Assembly: GCA_023422955.1 (NCBI GenBank)
Contig: JAFAGG010000055.1
Coordinates: 1 to 13,420, forward strand
Length of the DNA stretch: 13,420 nt
Source: Pseudomonadota bacterium
Lineage (GTDB): Bacteria; Pseudomonadota; Gammaproteobacteria; Burkholderiales; Burkholderiaceae_D
Direction: 5' to 3'
Shown here: positions 6,313-12,679 of the stretch, one piece after another
How the letters are laid out: the number at the start of each line of letters is the position of its first letter
How positions within the stretch are numbered: position 1 is the stretch's first letter
Made by a program: the position numbers and the translations under genes
The notes under the pieces: model-generated
Told to the model about the DNA's origin: nothing
The model's database searches: none
Seen by the model: only the letters and a program-made list of their open reading frames with translations

Positions 6313-7563
6313 TCAGTTCCCTTGCTTTGCCGCTTCGCTTACAGGCTCGGCAGGTTTGTCAGTCGCGGGATTCGGTTCGGTTGGAGTTGCTTCTGCTGGA
6401 GTTGTTGCGGCTGGACTTGCTGTGGCTGGACTTGTTTCTGTCAGGGTGACGGTCCCGCCCGGCTGAATTTTTTGCAGGCCTTCGACGATCACGCGATCGC
6501 CGGCAACCAGTCCCGCATCGACCAGCCACTTGCTGCCGATGGTCCGGCTCACTTTCACGGCACGCTGTTCGACCTGACCTTGCTGATTGACCACCATCGC
6601 GCTGGCATTGCCTTTGGGATCGCGTGTAATACCTTGCTGGGGAACCAATAAGGCATTCTGGCGAGTGCCGCTGCCGACCACTGCCCGCACATAAACGCCG
6701 GGCAGGAGTATGCGATCGGGATTGGGAACCGTGACGCGCAGCATATAACTTCCTGTAGCCGGATCGACGCTGATATCGGTGAAGGCCATCTTTCCTTCAT
6801 GCGTATAGGTGCTTCCATCCTCCAGCACGATCCTGACCGGCACATCGCCCTCTCGGGTCAGCGTGCCTGCGGCAAGTTGCTGGCGCAGTTCCAGCAGTTC
6901 GCTGCTCGACTGGGTCAGGTCGACATAGACCTTGTCCAGTTGCTGGACCGTCGCCAAGGGTGCGGTCTGATTCGCGGTTACCAGGGCGCCGCGTGTAACG
7001 GTCGACTTGCCGATATAACCGCTGATGGGCGAAGTGATGCGTGCATGATTGAAGGTGACGCGCGCGCTTTGCAAGGCGGCTTTCGAGGCTGCCACATCTG
7101 CCTGGGCCTGGGCCAGTGTTGCGGCGGCGGTTTCATTTTCCTGCCGGCTCACTGCATCGATTGCCACCAGTTCAGCAGCACGCTTGGCACTTAGCTCTGC
7201 CGATTTAACGGTCGCCTGAGCGCGTATCAGGTTGGCCCTGGCACGTTCCACTTCGGCCTGATAGGTCGCATCGTCAAGTTGATAGAGCGGCTGTCCGGCT
7301 TTGACCTGGCTGCCTTCCGTGAAGAACTGCTGCTTGACGATGCCGTTAACCTGAGGCCTTACCTCCGCGATTAAAAATGCATTGACCCTGCCGGGGAGTT
7401 CGCGCTGCAGCATGACTGCTTCAGGCTTCAGGGTTACGACGGTAACTTCCGGGGGCGGCGGTGCTGCAGGAGCAACTTCTTCCTCGCTGCAAGCTGTAAT
7501 GAGCAGCAGACTTAAAAACAGTGCCGGTAAGAAGAGGGGGGGCACGGTCGGAAGTGACGGCAT
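6313..7563 (-). CDS. RND efflux periplasmic adaptor lipoprotein (AcrA/MexA type)
   Basis: This membrane-fusion protein links the pump to the outer-membrane channel. It has 416 aa. The lipobox LITAC gives lipidated Cys25, followed by an acidic and proline-rich linker (SEEEV, then PPPPEV). The beta-barrel/lipoyl start (ELPGRVNAFLIAEVRPQVNG) is followed by the alpha-hairpin (about residues 100-165, rich in Ala/Gln/Glu), the second lipoyl half (ARITSPISGYIGKSTVTRG), and the beta-barrel and membrane-proximal domains (PGVYVRAVVG, VPQQGITRDPKG). GAGGT lies about six bases before the ATG. It is first in the operon. The last 42 residues (375-416) form a Thr/Pro/Ala-rich tail built from degenerate pentapeptides, longer than in AcrA or MexA and probably disordered. 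Confidence 0.95.
   Translation of the reverse strand: MPSLPTVPPLFLPALFLSLLLITACSEEEVAPAAPPPPEVTVVTLKPEAVMLQRELPGRVNAFLIAEVRPQVNGIVKQQFFTEGSQVKAGQPLYQLDDATYQAEVERARANLIRAQATVKSAELSAKRAAELVAIDAVSRQENETAAATLAQAQADVAASKAALQSARVTFNHARITSPISGYIGKSTVTRGALVTANQTAPLATVQQLDKVYVDLTQSSSELLELRQQLAAGTLTREGDVPVRIVLEDGSTYTHEGKMAFTDISVDPATGSYMLRVTVPNPDRILLPGVYVRAVVGSGTRQNALLVPQQGITRDPKGNASAMVVNQQGQVEQRAVKVSRTIGSKWLVDAGLVAGDRVIVEGLQKIQPGGTVTLTETSPATASPAATTPAEATPTEPNPATDKPAEPVSEAAKQGN
6376..6435 (-). repeat. Four degenerate 15-bp tandem repeats in the adaptor gene
   Basis: Four consecutive 15-base units occupy 6376-6390, 6391-6405, 6406-6420 and 6421-6435, for example TGCGGCTGGACTTGC next to TGTGGCTGGACTTGT. 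They keep the reading frame and encode pentapeptides of the form x-[S/T]-P-[A/T]-x at the C-terminus of the adaptor protein. The units differ at several third positions and some coding positions, so the array is not very recent. Confidence 0.65.
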
Positions 7564-7634
7564 AAGTTACCTCGAATTGATACGGGTTGCGCCAGACGGA
7601 AATGGTTTTAAAAGGAAAACGAAGTAAATGAAGA

Positions 7635-7648
7635 GTGATGAACATCAC
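7635..7648. promoter_or_regulatory. Operator-like dyad in the efflux operon leader
   Basis: GTGATG (7635-7640) and CATCAC (7643-7648) form a perfect inverted repeat with two bases between. It contains the core TGAACATCA (7639-7647), which recurs in the promoter dyad at 7711-7723. It lies 72 bases upstream of the adaptor start codon and, if the predicted promoter is right, about 50 bases into the transcript. It is a plausible binding site for a dimeric repressor, or a small RNA hairpin in the leader. Confidence 0.4.
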
Positions 7649-7704
7649 CCCCACAGCCCTATCTGATGCTTTTGCTCCCGGATGCGTTAACAATTAATTG
7701 GGTT

Positions 7705-7734
7705 TGCATAACTGAACATCAGTATGGCTTTCAA
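7705..7734 (-). promoter_or_regulatory. Candidate promoter of the RND efflux operon with an operator dyad in the spacer
   Basis: On the minus strand TTGAAA (7729-7734) and TATGCA (7705-7710) are separated by 18 bases and would start transcription near 7698, giving a leader of about 135 bases. The inverted repeat ACTGA-ACA-TCAGT (7711-7723) lies entirely within the spacer, touching the -10 box, the classical place for repression by occlusion. It shares TGAACATCA with the second dyad at 7635-7648; equivalent points are 74 bp apart, close to seven helical turns. The -10 box is imperfect, so the promoter call is tentative. Confidence 0.4.
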
Positions 7735-7847
7735 CAACCCGCTCGTATAAAAGATGCCTTTGGTGATTTGACTTTGTTGATTTGAAATTCTGAGTAAAAA
7801 ACAGAAGAAAAGTTTCTATTCTTCCAATGCGTCAACAAGCCGAAGCA

Positions 7848-8045
7848 GGGCAAGTCAGGAAGTTGCCCGGAAGCCGATGATAATCAGCGGGAGTGATGCG
7901 AAGCAGGGGAGAGCAGCGAAAGGCCGGGCGCGGGATGGTGAAGCCAGCCATGGCTGGACGAATTGCTTCCGGCGCTTGCGCTGTGATAAGGAAAAGCGGG
8001 AAGGCGACTATCTCGCCATGCCACACTTTGCATGGAGCATCATCG
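7848..8045. other. Hairpin-rich non-coding element between lysR and the efflux operon
   Basis: The 618-base gap 7564-8181 has no convincing gene; two open frames of about 64 codons on opposite strands lack binding sites. Within it are several strong stems: GGGCAA/TTGCCC (7848-7868), the perfect palindrome CCAGCCATGGCTGG (7944-7957), GGCGA/TCGCC (8003-8017) and CCATGC/GCATGG (8016-8035). CGATGAT (7875-7881) and ATCATCG (8039-8045) could close the whole element as terminal inverted repeats. Base composition is richer in GC than the AT-rich flank 7740-7830. It could be a dispersed intergenic repeat (MITE/REP-like) or a structured RNA. I do not recognise a riboswitch class. Confidence 0.4.
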
Positions 8046-8076
8046 CCCGGCGTACAGCCTTAGCGAAATAGGTTTC

Positions 8077-8096
8077 AAGTATTGAGAAGTATTGAG
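8077..8096. repeat. Tandem decamer AAGTATTGAG x2
   Basis: Two perfect, directly adjacent copies of AAGTATTGAG lie just beyond the hairpin-rich element and about 85 bases downstream of the lysR stop codon. No function is apparent. It may mark a slippage event at the element border. Confidence 0.6.
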
Positions 8097-8181
8097 TCTA
8101 AGGAAGCGTGGATGCGGTAGCTTTCGCTCCTTCGTTTTCCTGCTGATGCGGAGTGTCTGAATAAAGCGCCTGGCGAACGTT

Positions 8182-9087
8182 TCAGTCTTCATCGAGTTCA
8201 GCGAAGCGCTCGGCCAGAAAATCCACCAATGTCCTCACTGCGGGCAGCAGTCCGCGCCGCAAAGCAAATACGGCATGGACGATTTCCCGACGCGGTGCCC
8301 ATCCTGGAATGACGCGGACCAATTCGCCGCGTTCAAGCTGCTCGCGCACTATCATCGTCGGCAACTGCACGATGCCCACGCCGGCCACGGCCGCCGAACG
8401 CAAGGCCAGCATACCGCGCGTGACCAGGCGCGGTTTGTGACGGATGGCTGCATGCGCTCCGTCGGGGCCGATCAGATTCCAGGCATGTTCGTGCTGCGGC
8501 AAGCCCAGGTCCATGCTGGGCAGACCGGCGAGGTCGGCCGGCGATTGCGGTGTGCCGATCTGTTCCAGCAATGGCGGACAGGCCACCAGGCACTGGTTGC
8601 GCTCGCCCAGCACGCGCATCATCAGGTCGCTGTCTTCCAGCGGCGGCGGCCTGACGCGGATCGCGACGTCTATGCCTTCGCCCAGCACATCGACGCGCCG
8701 GTTGGTTTCTTCCAGGTGAATTTCCACCAGCGGATGCGCGACCAGAAAGTCGGCCACCATGTCGCTGATGCGCGCGTCGAGCAAGGCTACCGGGCAGGTC
8801 ATGCGCACGATGCCGCGCGGCTGGGCATGGGTCAGCGCGATGGCTTCCTCGGCCGCCTGCGCTTCCACCAGCATGGCCTTGCAATGGGTGTAATAGGTCT
8901 GGCCGATCTCGGTGACGGTAAAGCGGCGGGTCGAGCGCTGGATCAGGCGCACGCCCAGCCGTTCCTCCAGCAAGGCGACGCGCCGGCTGAGCTTGGATTT
9001 GGGCATGCCCAGCGCACGGCCGGCGGGAGCGAAGCCGCCGTGGTCCACTACCTGCACATAGTAATAAAGGTCGTTGAGATCTTGCAT
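8182..9087 (-). CDS. LysR-family transcriptional regulator
   Basis: The product is 301 aa, the normal size for the family. The N-terminal winged helix-turn-helix spans about residues 3-62 (LYYYVQVVDHGGFAPAGRAL, KSKLSRRVALLEERLGVRLI, TRRFTVTEIG). The effector-binding domain begins near residue 90 (RGIVRMTCPVAL) and includes GEGIDVAIRV. It belongs to the broad CrgA/DsdC-like LysR branch; the inducer is unknown. It is divergent from the pirin gene, with 134 bases between start codons, and a dyad fitting T-N11-A lies in that gap, so autoregulation and control of pirin are likely. It is also upstream of, and co-oriented with, the efflux operon, as mexT is with mexEF-oprN, but it is not close to MexT in sequence. 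No strong ribosome binding site precedes the ATG. Confidence 0.93.
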   Translation of the reverse strand: MQDLNDLYYYVQVVDHGGFAPAGRALGMPKSKLSRRVALLEERLGVRLIQRSTRRFTVTEIGQTYYTHCKAMLVEAQAAEEAIALTHAQPRGIVRMTCPVALLDARISDMVADFLVAHPLVEIHLEETNRRVDVLGEGIDVAIRVRPPPLEDSDLMMRVLGERNQCLVACPPLLEQIGTPQSPADLAGLPSMDLGLPQHEHAWNLIGPDGAHAAIRHKPRLVTRGMLALRSAAVAGVGIVQLPTMIVREQLERGELVRVIPGWAPRREIVHAVFALRRGLLPAVRTLVDFLAERFAELDED

Positions 9088-9107
9088 GTGGGCATCTTTT
9101 AGGATTT

Positions 9108-9129
9108 ATCGTTCATAAAATGGAACGAT
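9108..9129. promoter_or_regulatory. LysR-type operator dyad between lysR and pirin
   Basis: ATCGTTC (9108-9114) and GAACGAT (9123-9129) form a perfect 7-bp inverted repeat with an AT-rich 8-base spacer. Inside it, TTCATAAAATGGA fits the T-N11-A signature of LysR regulators. It lies 21 bases upstream of lysR and 93 bases upstream of the pirin start, consistent with a site where the regulator represses itself and activates the divergent gene. Confidence 0.55.
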
Positions 9130-9221
9130 GATGGCAAATATTGCACTCTACCGAGGATATCGTTGCGCGTCTATTATCTACCCATGCTTTCGGAAATCAT
9201 TCCGTGTTACGGGAGAAAGGT

Positions 9222-10076
9222 ATGAAGAAAATTCTCGGTATCTACAGCGCTCCGCGCCCGCACTGGGTAGGTGACGGCTTTCCGGTGCGCTCGCTGTTCA
9301 GCTATAACAGCCACGGCAAGCACTTGAGTCCTTTCCTGCTGCTGGATTACGCCGGACCGGCGCAGTTCACACCTGCCGAGCGGCCGCGCGGCGTAGGCCA
9401 GCATCCGCACCGCGGTTTCGAAACCGTGACCATCGTCTACCAGGGCGAGGTCGAGCACCGCGATTCCACCGGTGCTGGCGGCCTCATCGGGCCGGGCGAT
9501 GTGCAATGGATGACGGCTGCCAGCGGCATCCTGCACGAGGAATTCCATTCTCAGGATTTCACCTCGCGCGGCGGTACGCTGGAGATGGTGCAGCTCTGGG
9601 TCAACCTGCCGGCCAGGGACAAGATGGCCACGCCGGGTTACCAGACGCTGCTGGACCGCGACATACCTTCGGTCGAGCTTGCGGACAAGGCGGGGCGGGT
9701 GAGGGTGATCGCCGGCGAGTTCGACGGCCATCGTGGTCCTGCGCGTACTTTCACAACCATGGACGTATGGGATGTGCGCCTGAATCAAGGCGGCATTGCG
9801 CGCTTCGATACCAGTGCAGGTCACACGCTGGCGCTGGTCGTGCTGCATGGTACGGTGCTGGTCAACGGTAGCGAGGTTGTGCGTGAAAGCCAGTTGGTGC
9901 AGTTCGACCGGGAGGGCAGCGGCGTAGAAATCGATGCCAATACCGATGCGGTACTGGTGCTGCTGGGCGGCGAACCGATCAACGAGCCCATCGTGGGGCA
10001 TGGTCCCTTCGTGATGAACAGCAAGGAGGAAATCGTCCAGGCCTTCAACGATTTCAACAGCGGACGTTTCGGCTAG
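9222..10076 (+). CDS. Pirin-family cupin protein
   Basis: The product is 284 aa from the ATG at 9222, preceded by GGGAGAAAGG; an in-frame upstream extension has no binding site and no pirin similarity. It is a bicupin. The N-terminal cupin carries the metal ligands typical of pirin: H61 and H63 in GQHPHRGFETVT, then H105 and E107 in SGILHEEFHS. The C-terminal cupin spans about residues 175-275 with weaker motif conservation (GHTLALVVLHGTVLVNG). Bacterial pirins bind iron; some (E. coli YhaK-type relatives, YhhW) have quercetinase activity or serve as redox-linked regulators, so the substrate here is open. Divergence from a LysR regulator suggests inducible expression. The C-terminal GPFVMNSKEEIVQAFNDF motif is the usual pirin tail. 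Confidence 0.93.
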   Translation: MKKILGIYSAPRPHWVGDGFPVRSLFSYNSHGKHLSPFLLLDYAGPAQFTPAERPRGVGQHPHRGFETVTIVYQGEVEHRDSTGAGGLIGPGDVQWMTAASGILHEEFHSQDFTSRGGTLEMVQLWVNLPARDKMATPGYQTLLDRDIPSVELADKAGRVRVIAGEFDGHRGPARTFTTMDVWDVRLNQGGIARFDTSAGHTLALVVLHGTVLVNGSEVVRESQLVQFDREGSGVEIDANTDAVLVLLGGEPINEPIVGHGPFVMNSKEEIVQAFNDFNSGRFG

Positions 10077-10266
10077 ATGCATGGCTGAGTTTGACATCGC
10101 GCCAGCCGGCTTGTCGCTGCGGGCCAGCACATTATGTCAACATATCGCATGATCAAGTGCGTTATGCGGGTGCATAGCGTGAAAGTGAATGTGTTTTTGT
10201 GTTTGGGTACGATGCTTCGGCAATGAACCCATAAGTGAAATTTTTTAATCAGTGAAGGAGATACTC

Positions 10267-10845
10267 ATGAAAAAATCAGTCAAATTTATCCCTGCCTTGG
10301 CATTGCTGGCCGGCTTGGCTGCACCTGTGCTGGCGGCGCCGCAAACCTATGTCATTGATAACACCCATACCTATCCGCACTTTTCCTATGACCACCTTGG
10401 ATTTTCCAAGCAGGTAGTGCGCTTTAACGAAACCAGCGGCAAGGTTGTCTTTGACAAGGAAGCGAAAACCGGTTCGGTCGATATCGTGATCAACATGAAG
10501 TCCATCGACACCGGCTTCGCCACCTTCGACGAGCATATCCAGGCTAACGATTACCTGGATACCGCGAAATATCCCCGCGCCACCTTCAAGTCGACCAAGG
10601 ACGAATTCGATGGCGACAAGCCTTCGAAGATTCATGGCGACCTGACGATCAAGGACGTTACTAAGCCGGTGACGCTGACCGTGACCTCGTTCAAGGCGGT
10701 CCCGCATCCCATGCTGAAAAAAGATGCCATAGGTGCTAACGCCCACACGATCATCAATCGTTCGGAATTCAATGCCGGAAAAACTGCTCCCTTCGTCAGC
10801 GATGAAGTACGCATCGACATTGGACTGGAAGCGGTTGCGCAATAA
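10267..10845 (+). CDS. Periplasmic YceI-family protein
   Basis: The product is 192 aa from the ATG at 10267, with AAGGAG six bases upstream. The signal peptide MKKSVKFIPALALLAGLAAP ends with VLA, cleavage near residue 23. The mature part is a single YceI domain, a lipocalin-like beta-barrel that binds isoprenoid chains in characterised members. Motifs include YVIDNTHTYPHFSYDHLGFS at the start, then GSVDIVINMKSIDTG, FDEHIQANDYLDTAKYP and HGDLTIKDVTKPVTLTV. The last strand (RSEFNAGK, then SDEVRIDIGLEA) completes the barrel. Gene order gives no strong partner: pirin ends 190 bases upstream on the same strand. In other bacteria YceI paralogues respond to osmotic or pH stress; no regulatory site is obvious here. 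Confidence 0.95.
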   Translation: MKKSVKFIPALALLAGLAAPVLAAPQTYVIDNTHTYPHFSYDHLGFSKQVVRFNETSGKVVFDKEAKTGSVDIVINMKSIDTGFATFDEHIQANDYLDTAKYPRATFKSTKDEFDGDKPSKIHGDLTIKDVTKPVTLTVTSFKAVPHPMLKKDAIGANAHTIINRSEFNAGKTAPFVSDEVRIDIGLEAVAQ

Positions 10846-11221
10846 GCACGGCAGTCTGGCAATCTAGTAGTTAGCAGTTGGCAGTTTTTATCAGGATGGC
10901 CGCGCATGGAATGTGCCGCCCTCCTGGTAATTCCGCAATCCTGGTCTGGCAATCTTTCCTTTCTTTAAGCGCATCGCTGCACGCGCCACGCCTGCAAAGC
11001 TCCTTGCGCTCTTATCCTCTCTCCGCCTGACAAATATCAAGCTCCTTGCGAATGCGTATAAGGGCCATGCCACTTATGCGCACCGCCTGCTTCTAAAAGC
11101 GAAATGCGCGTTGCCTGCTCCTGCGCAGCAAGCGGGAAGGCTGCATGCTTTTTCATGCGAAGCAAGCCGGCAAGCATTGGAGCCGCCCGAGAAGGAACAA
11201 CGAAGATCAAGGAGAAAAACC
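10846..11221. other. Intergenic stretch without a gene
   Basis: No coding region is supported. Two imperfectly related short repeats occur: GTCTGGCAATCT at 10854-10865 and 10944-10955, and AAGCTCCTTGCG at 10997-11008 and 11039-11050. A small hairpin GCATG/CATGC sits at 11143-11158. TATAAG at 11057-11062 could be a -10 box for the dehydrogenase gene, but no matching -35 box is seen at normal spacing. No clear terminator follows the YceI gene. Confidence 0.5.
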
Positions 11222-12574
11222 ATGCGAGTCCCGCCGCTGACCAAGCTTGTCATTAGCGTACCTCTGTCCATGTTGGTTCTGGCCGGTTGCGCGCAGACCG
11301 GGGACGTGCGTACCGGTACTGAAGCCCTTGCCGACTGGCAGAGCGATGCGCCTGGCGTGCGTCGTCACATCAAAGCCTCCGATCTGCCGGAGCCGGCGGT
11401 GGGCAATGATCCTGAGAAATCCATCGCCAATCCAGCCAAGGTGGTTCAGGCGCCGCAGGGGATGCTGCCGAAAGTGCCCGAGGGCTTCAAGGTGGAAGTA
11501 TTCGGCACCGGATTCAAGCAACCGCGCACGCTGCGTGTCGCGCCCAATGGCGATGTCTTCCTGGCGGAAAGCGGCACCGGCCGCGTGCTCGTGTTTCCCG
11601 CGGATGCGAAAGGAAGGCCGACGCAGCCCCAGGTCTTTGCCGATCAGCTGGAACGACCCTACGGCATAGCCTTCGTGCCGGCCGATAATCCTCAGTATGT
11701 GTATGTGGCAGCGTCGAACCAGGTAGTGCGCTATCCCTATCGCAATGGAGCGAGCCGGGCAGAAGGGCCTGCCGAAGTGATCGTGGACAATATCCCGACC
11801 AAGCGGCACTGGACCCGCGACCTTGCCTTGTCCCGCGATGGCCAGCGGCTGTTTCTGGCCGTCGGTTCGGCATCCAACCTGGGCGTGGCGGGCATGCCCG
11901 ATCTCTCGCCGGATAAAATTCTTGAACATGAAAAGACTCATGGTCGCGGTGCCGCCTGGGGTGAAGAAGAGAATCGCGGCATGGTGCGCGTGTTCGATCT
12001 GGAAGGAAAGAATGTCCGCAATTACGCGACCGGGCTGCGCAACTGTTCGGGCCTGGTGATGCAGCCCGGCACCGACAAGCTGTGGTGCATCGCCAACGAG
12101 CGCGACCACCTCGGTCCTTATGTGACGCCGGATTTCATGGCGAGCGTGCAGGAGGGCGCTTTCTACGGCTGGCCTTGGTATTACCTGGACGGCAAGGAAG
12201 ATCCGGCCTTGAAGGGAAAACGCCCCGATCTCAAGAGCGAGGTGCAGACGCCTGAAGTGCTGTTCCAGGCGCACTCTTCAGCGCTGAACGCTGCCTTCTA
12301 CGATCGCGACGCCTTCCCGGCCGAGTATCGCGGCGATGCATTCGTCACGCTGCATGGCTCCCACAGCCGTCCGGGAAGAACCGGCTACAAGGTGGTACGC
12401 GTGCTCATGAAAGATGGCAAGCCTACCGGCGAACATGAAGACTTCATGACCGGCTTCGTGCTCGACAATGAACGCGTTTTCGGCAGGCCGGCCGGCATCG
12501 CAGTCACTCGCGATGGCGGCTTGCTGGTGAGCGACGATGCGAACGGCACGCTTTACAGGGTGACGCGCAAGTAA
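11222..12574 (+). CDS. Lipoprotein beta-propeller dehydrogenase, sorbosone/PQQ sugar dehydrogenase superfamily
   Basis: The product is 450 aa from the ATG at 11222, preceded by AAGGAG; the longer in-frame form starting at 11111 has no binding site and hides the lipoprotein signal. The lipobox LVLAGC lipidates Cys23, placing the enzyme on a membrane facing the periplasm. The catalytic region is a six-bladed propeller of the GSDH/sorbosone dehydrogenase type (about residues 86-448). KRHWTRDLALSRDGQRLF (194-211) carries the His196/Arg199 expected to contact PQQ in AA12 and sGDH relatives. Other hallmarks are GLRNCSGLVMQPGTDKLWCI (261-280), FYGWPWYY (314-321) and the closing GRPAGIAVTRDGGLLVSDDA. 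The usual substrate is an aldose or aldehyde, unproven here. A PqqU-like receptor gene faces it, which supports PQQ dependence. Confidence 0.88.
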   Translation: MRVPPLTKLVISVPLSMLVLAGCAQTGDVRTGTEALADWQSDAPGVRRHIKASDLPEPAVGNDPEKSIANPAKVVQAPQGMLPKVPEGFKVEVFGTGFKQPRTLRVAPNGDVFLAESGTGRVLVFPADAKGRPTQPQVFADQLERPYGIAFVPADNPQYVYVAASNQVVRYPYRNGASRAEGPAEVIVDNIPTKRHWTRDLALSRDGQRLFLAVGSASNLGVAGMPDLSPDKILEHEKTHGRGAAWGEEENRGMVRVFDLEGKNVRNYATGLRNCSGLVMQPGTDKLWCIANERDHLGPYVTPDFMASVQEGAFYGWPWYYLDGKEDPALKGKRPDLKSEVQTPEVLFQAHSSALNAAFYDRDAFPAEYRGDAFVTLHGSHSRPGRTGYKVVRVLMKDGKPTGEHEDFMTGFVLDNERVFGRPAGIAVTRDGGLLVSDDANGTLYRVTRK

Positions 12575-12612
12575 TACGCGATGCTGCAGGGTTGAGCTGT
12601 GGCAGCAAAGTC

Positions 12613-12647
12613 AGGCGCCTCTGATGTTTCTGGAGGCGCTTGTTTTT
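12613..12647 (+). terminator. Rho-independent terminator after the dehydrogenase gene
   Basis: GCGCCTC (12615-12621) pairs perfectly with GAGGCGC (12633-12639). Flanking A-U and G-U pairs extend the stem to nine, with an 11-base loop. TTGTTTTT follows (12640-12647). It lies 40 bases after the stop codon. There is no T-tract on the minus side, so it does not obviously serve the convergent receptor gene. Confidence 0.8.
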
Positions 12648-12679
12648 CTGAATGACCGAAGAAAATCAGCACGCTGTCT

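Noticed and set aside
7832..8071. Two overlapping open frames of about 64 codons on opposite strands
   Set aside because: Neither has a ribosome binding site or a recognisable domain. Both lie in the hairpin-rich element, whose palindromic composition keeps frames open on both strands.
7564..8181. CRISPR array or riboswitch in the long intergenic gap
   Set aside because: There are no regularly spaced direct repeats, and I could not recognise any riboswitch core. The only tandem repeat is a two-copy decamer.
8182..9087. LysR gene as a MexT orthologue directly controlling the pump
   Set aside because: The gene order is similar, but the N-terminal sequence belongs to a different LysR branch and the nearest dyad of LysR type is on the pirin side. 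Control of the pump remains only a possibility.
12613..12647. Bidirectional terminator shared with the convergent receptor gene
   Set aside because: The T-tract is on the plus side only; on the minus strand the hairpin is followed by mixed sequence.
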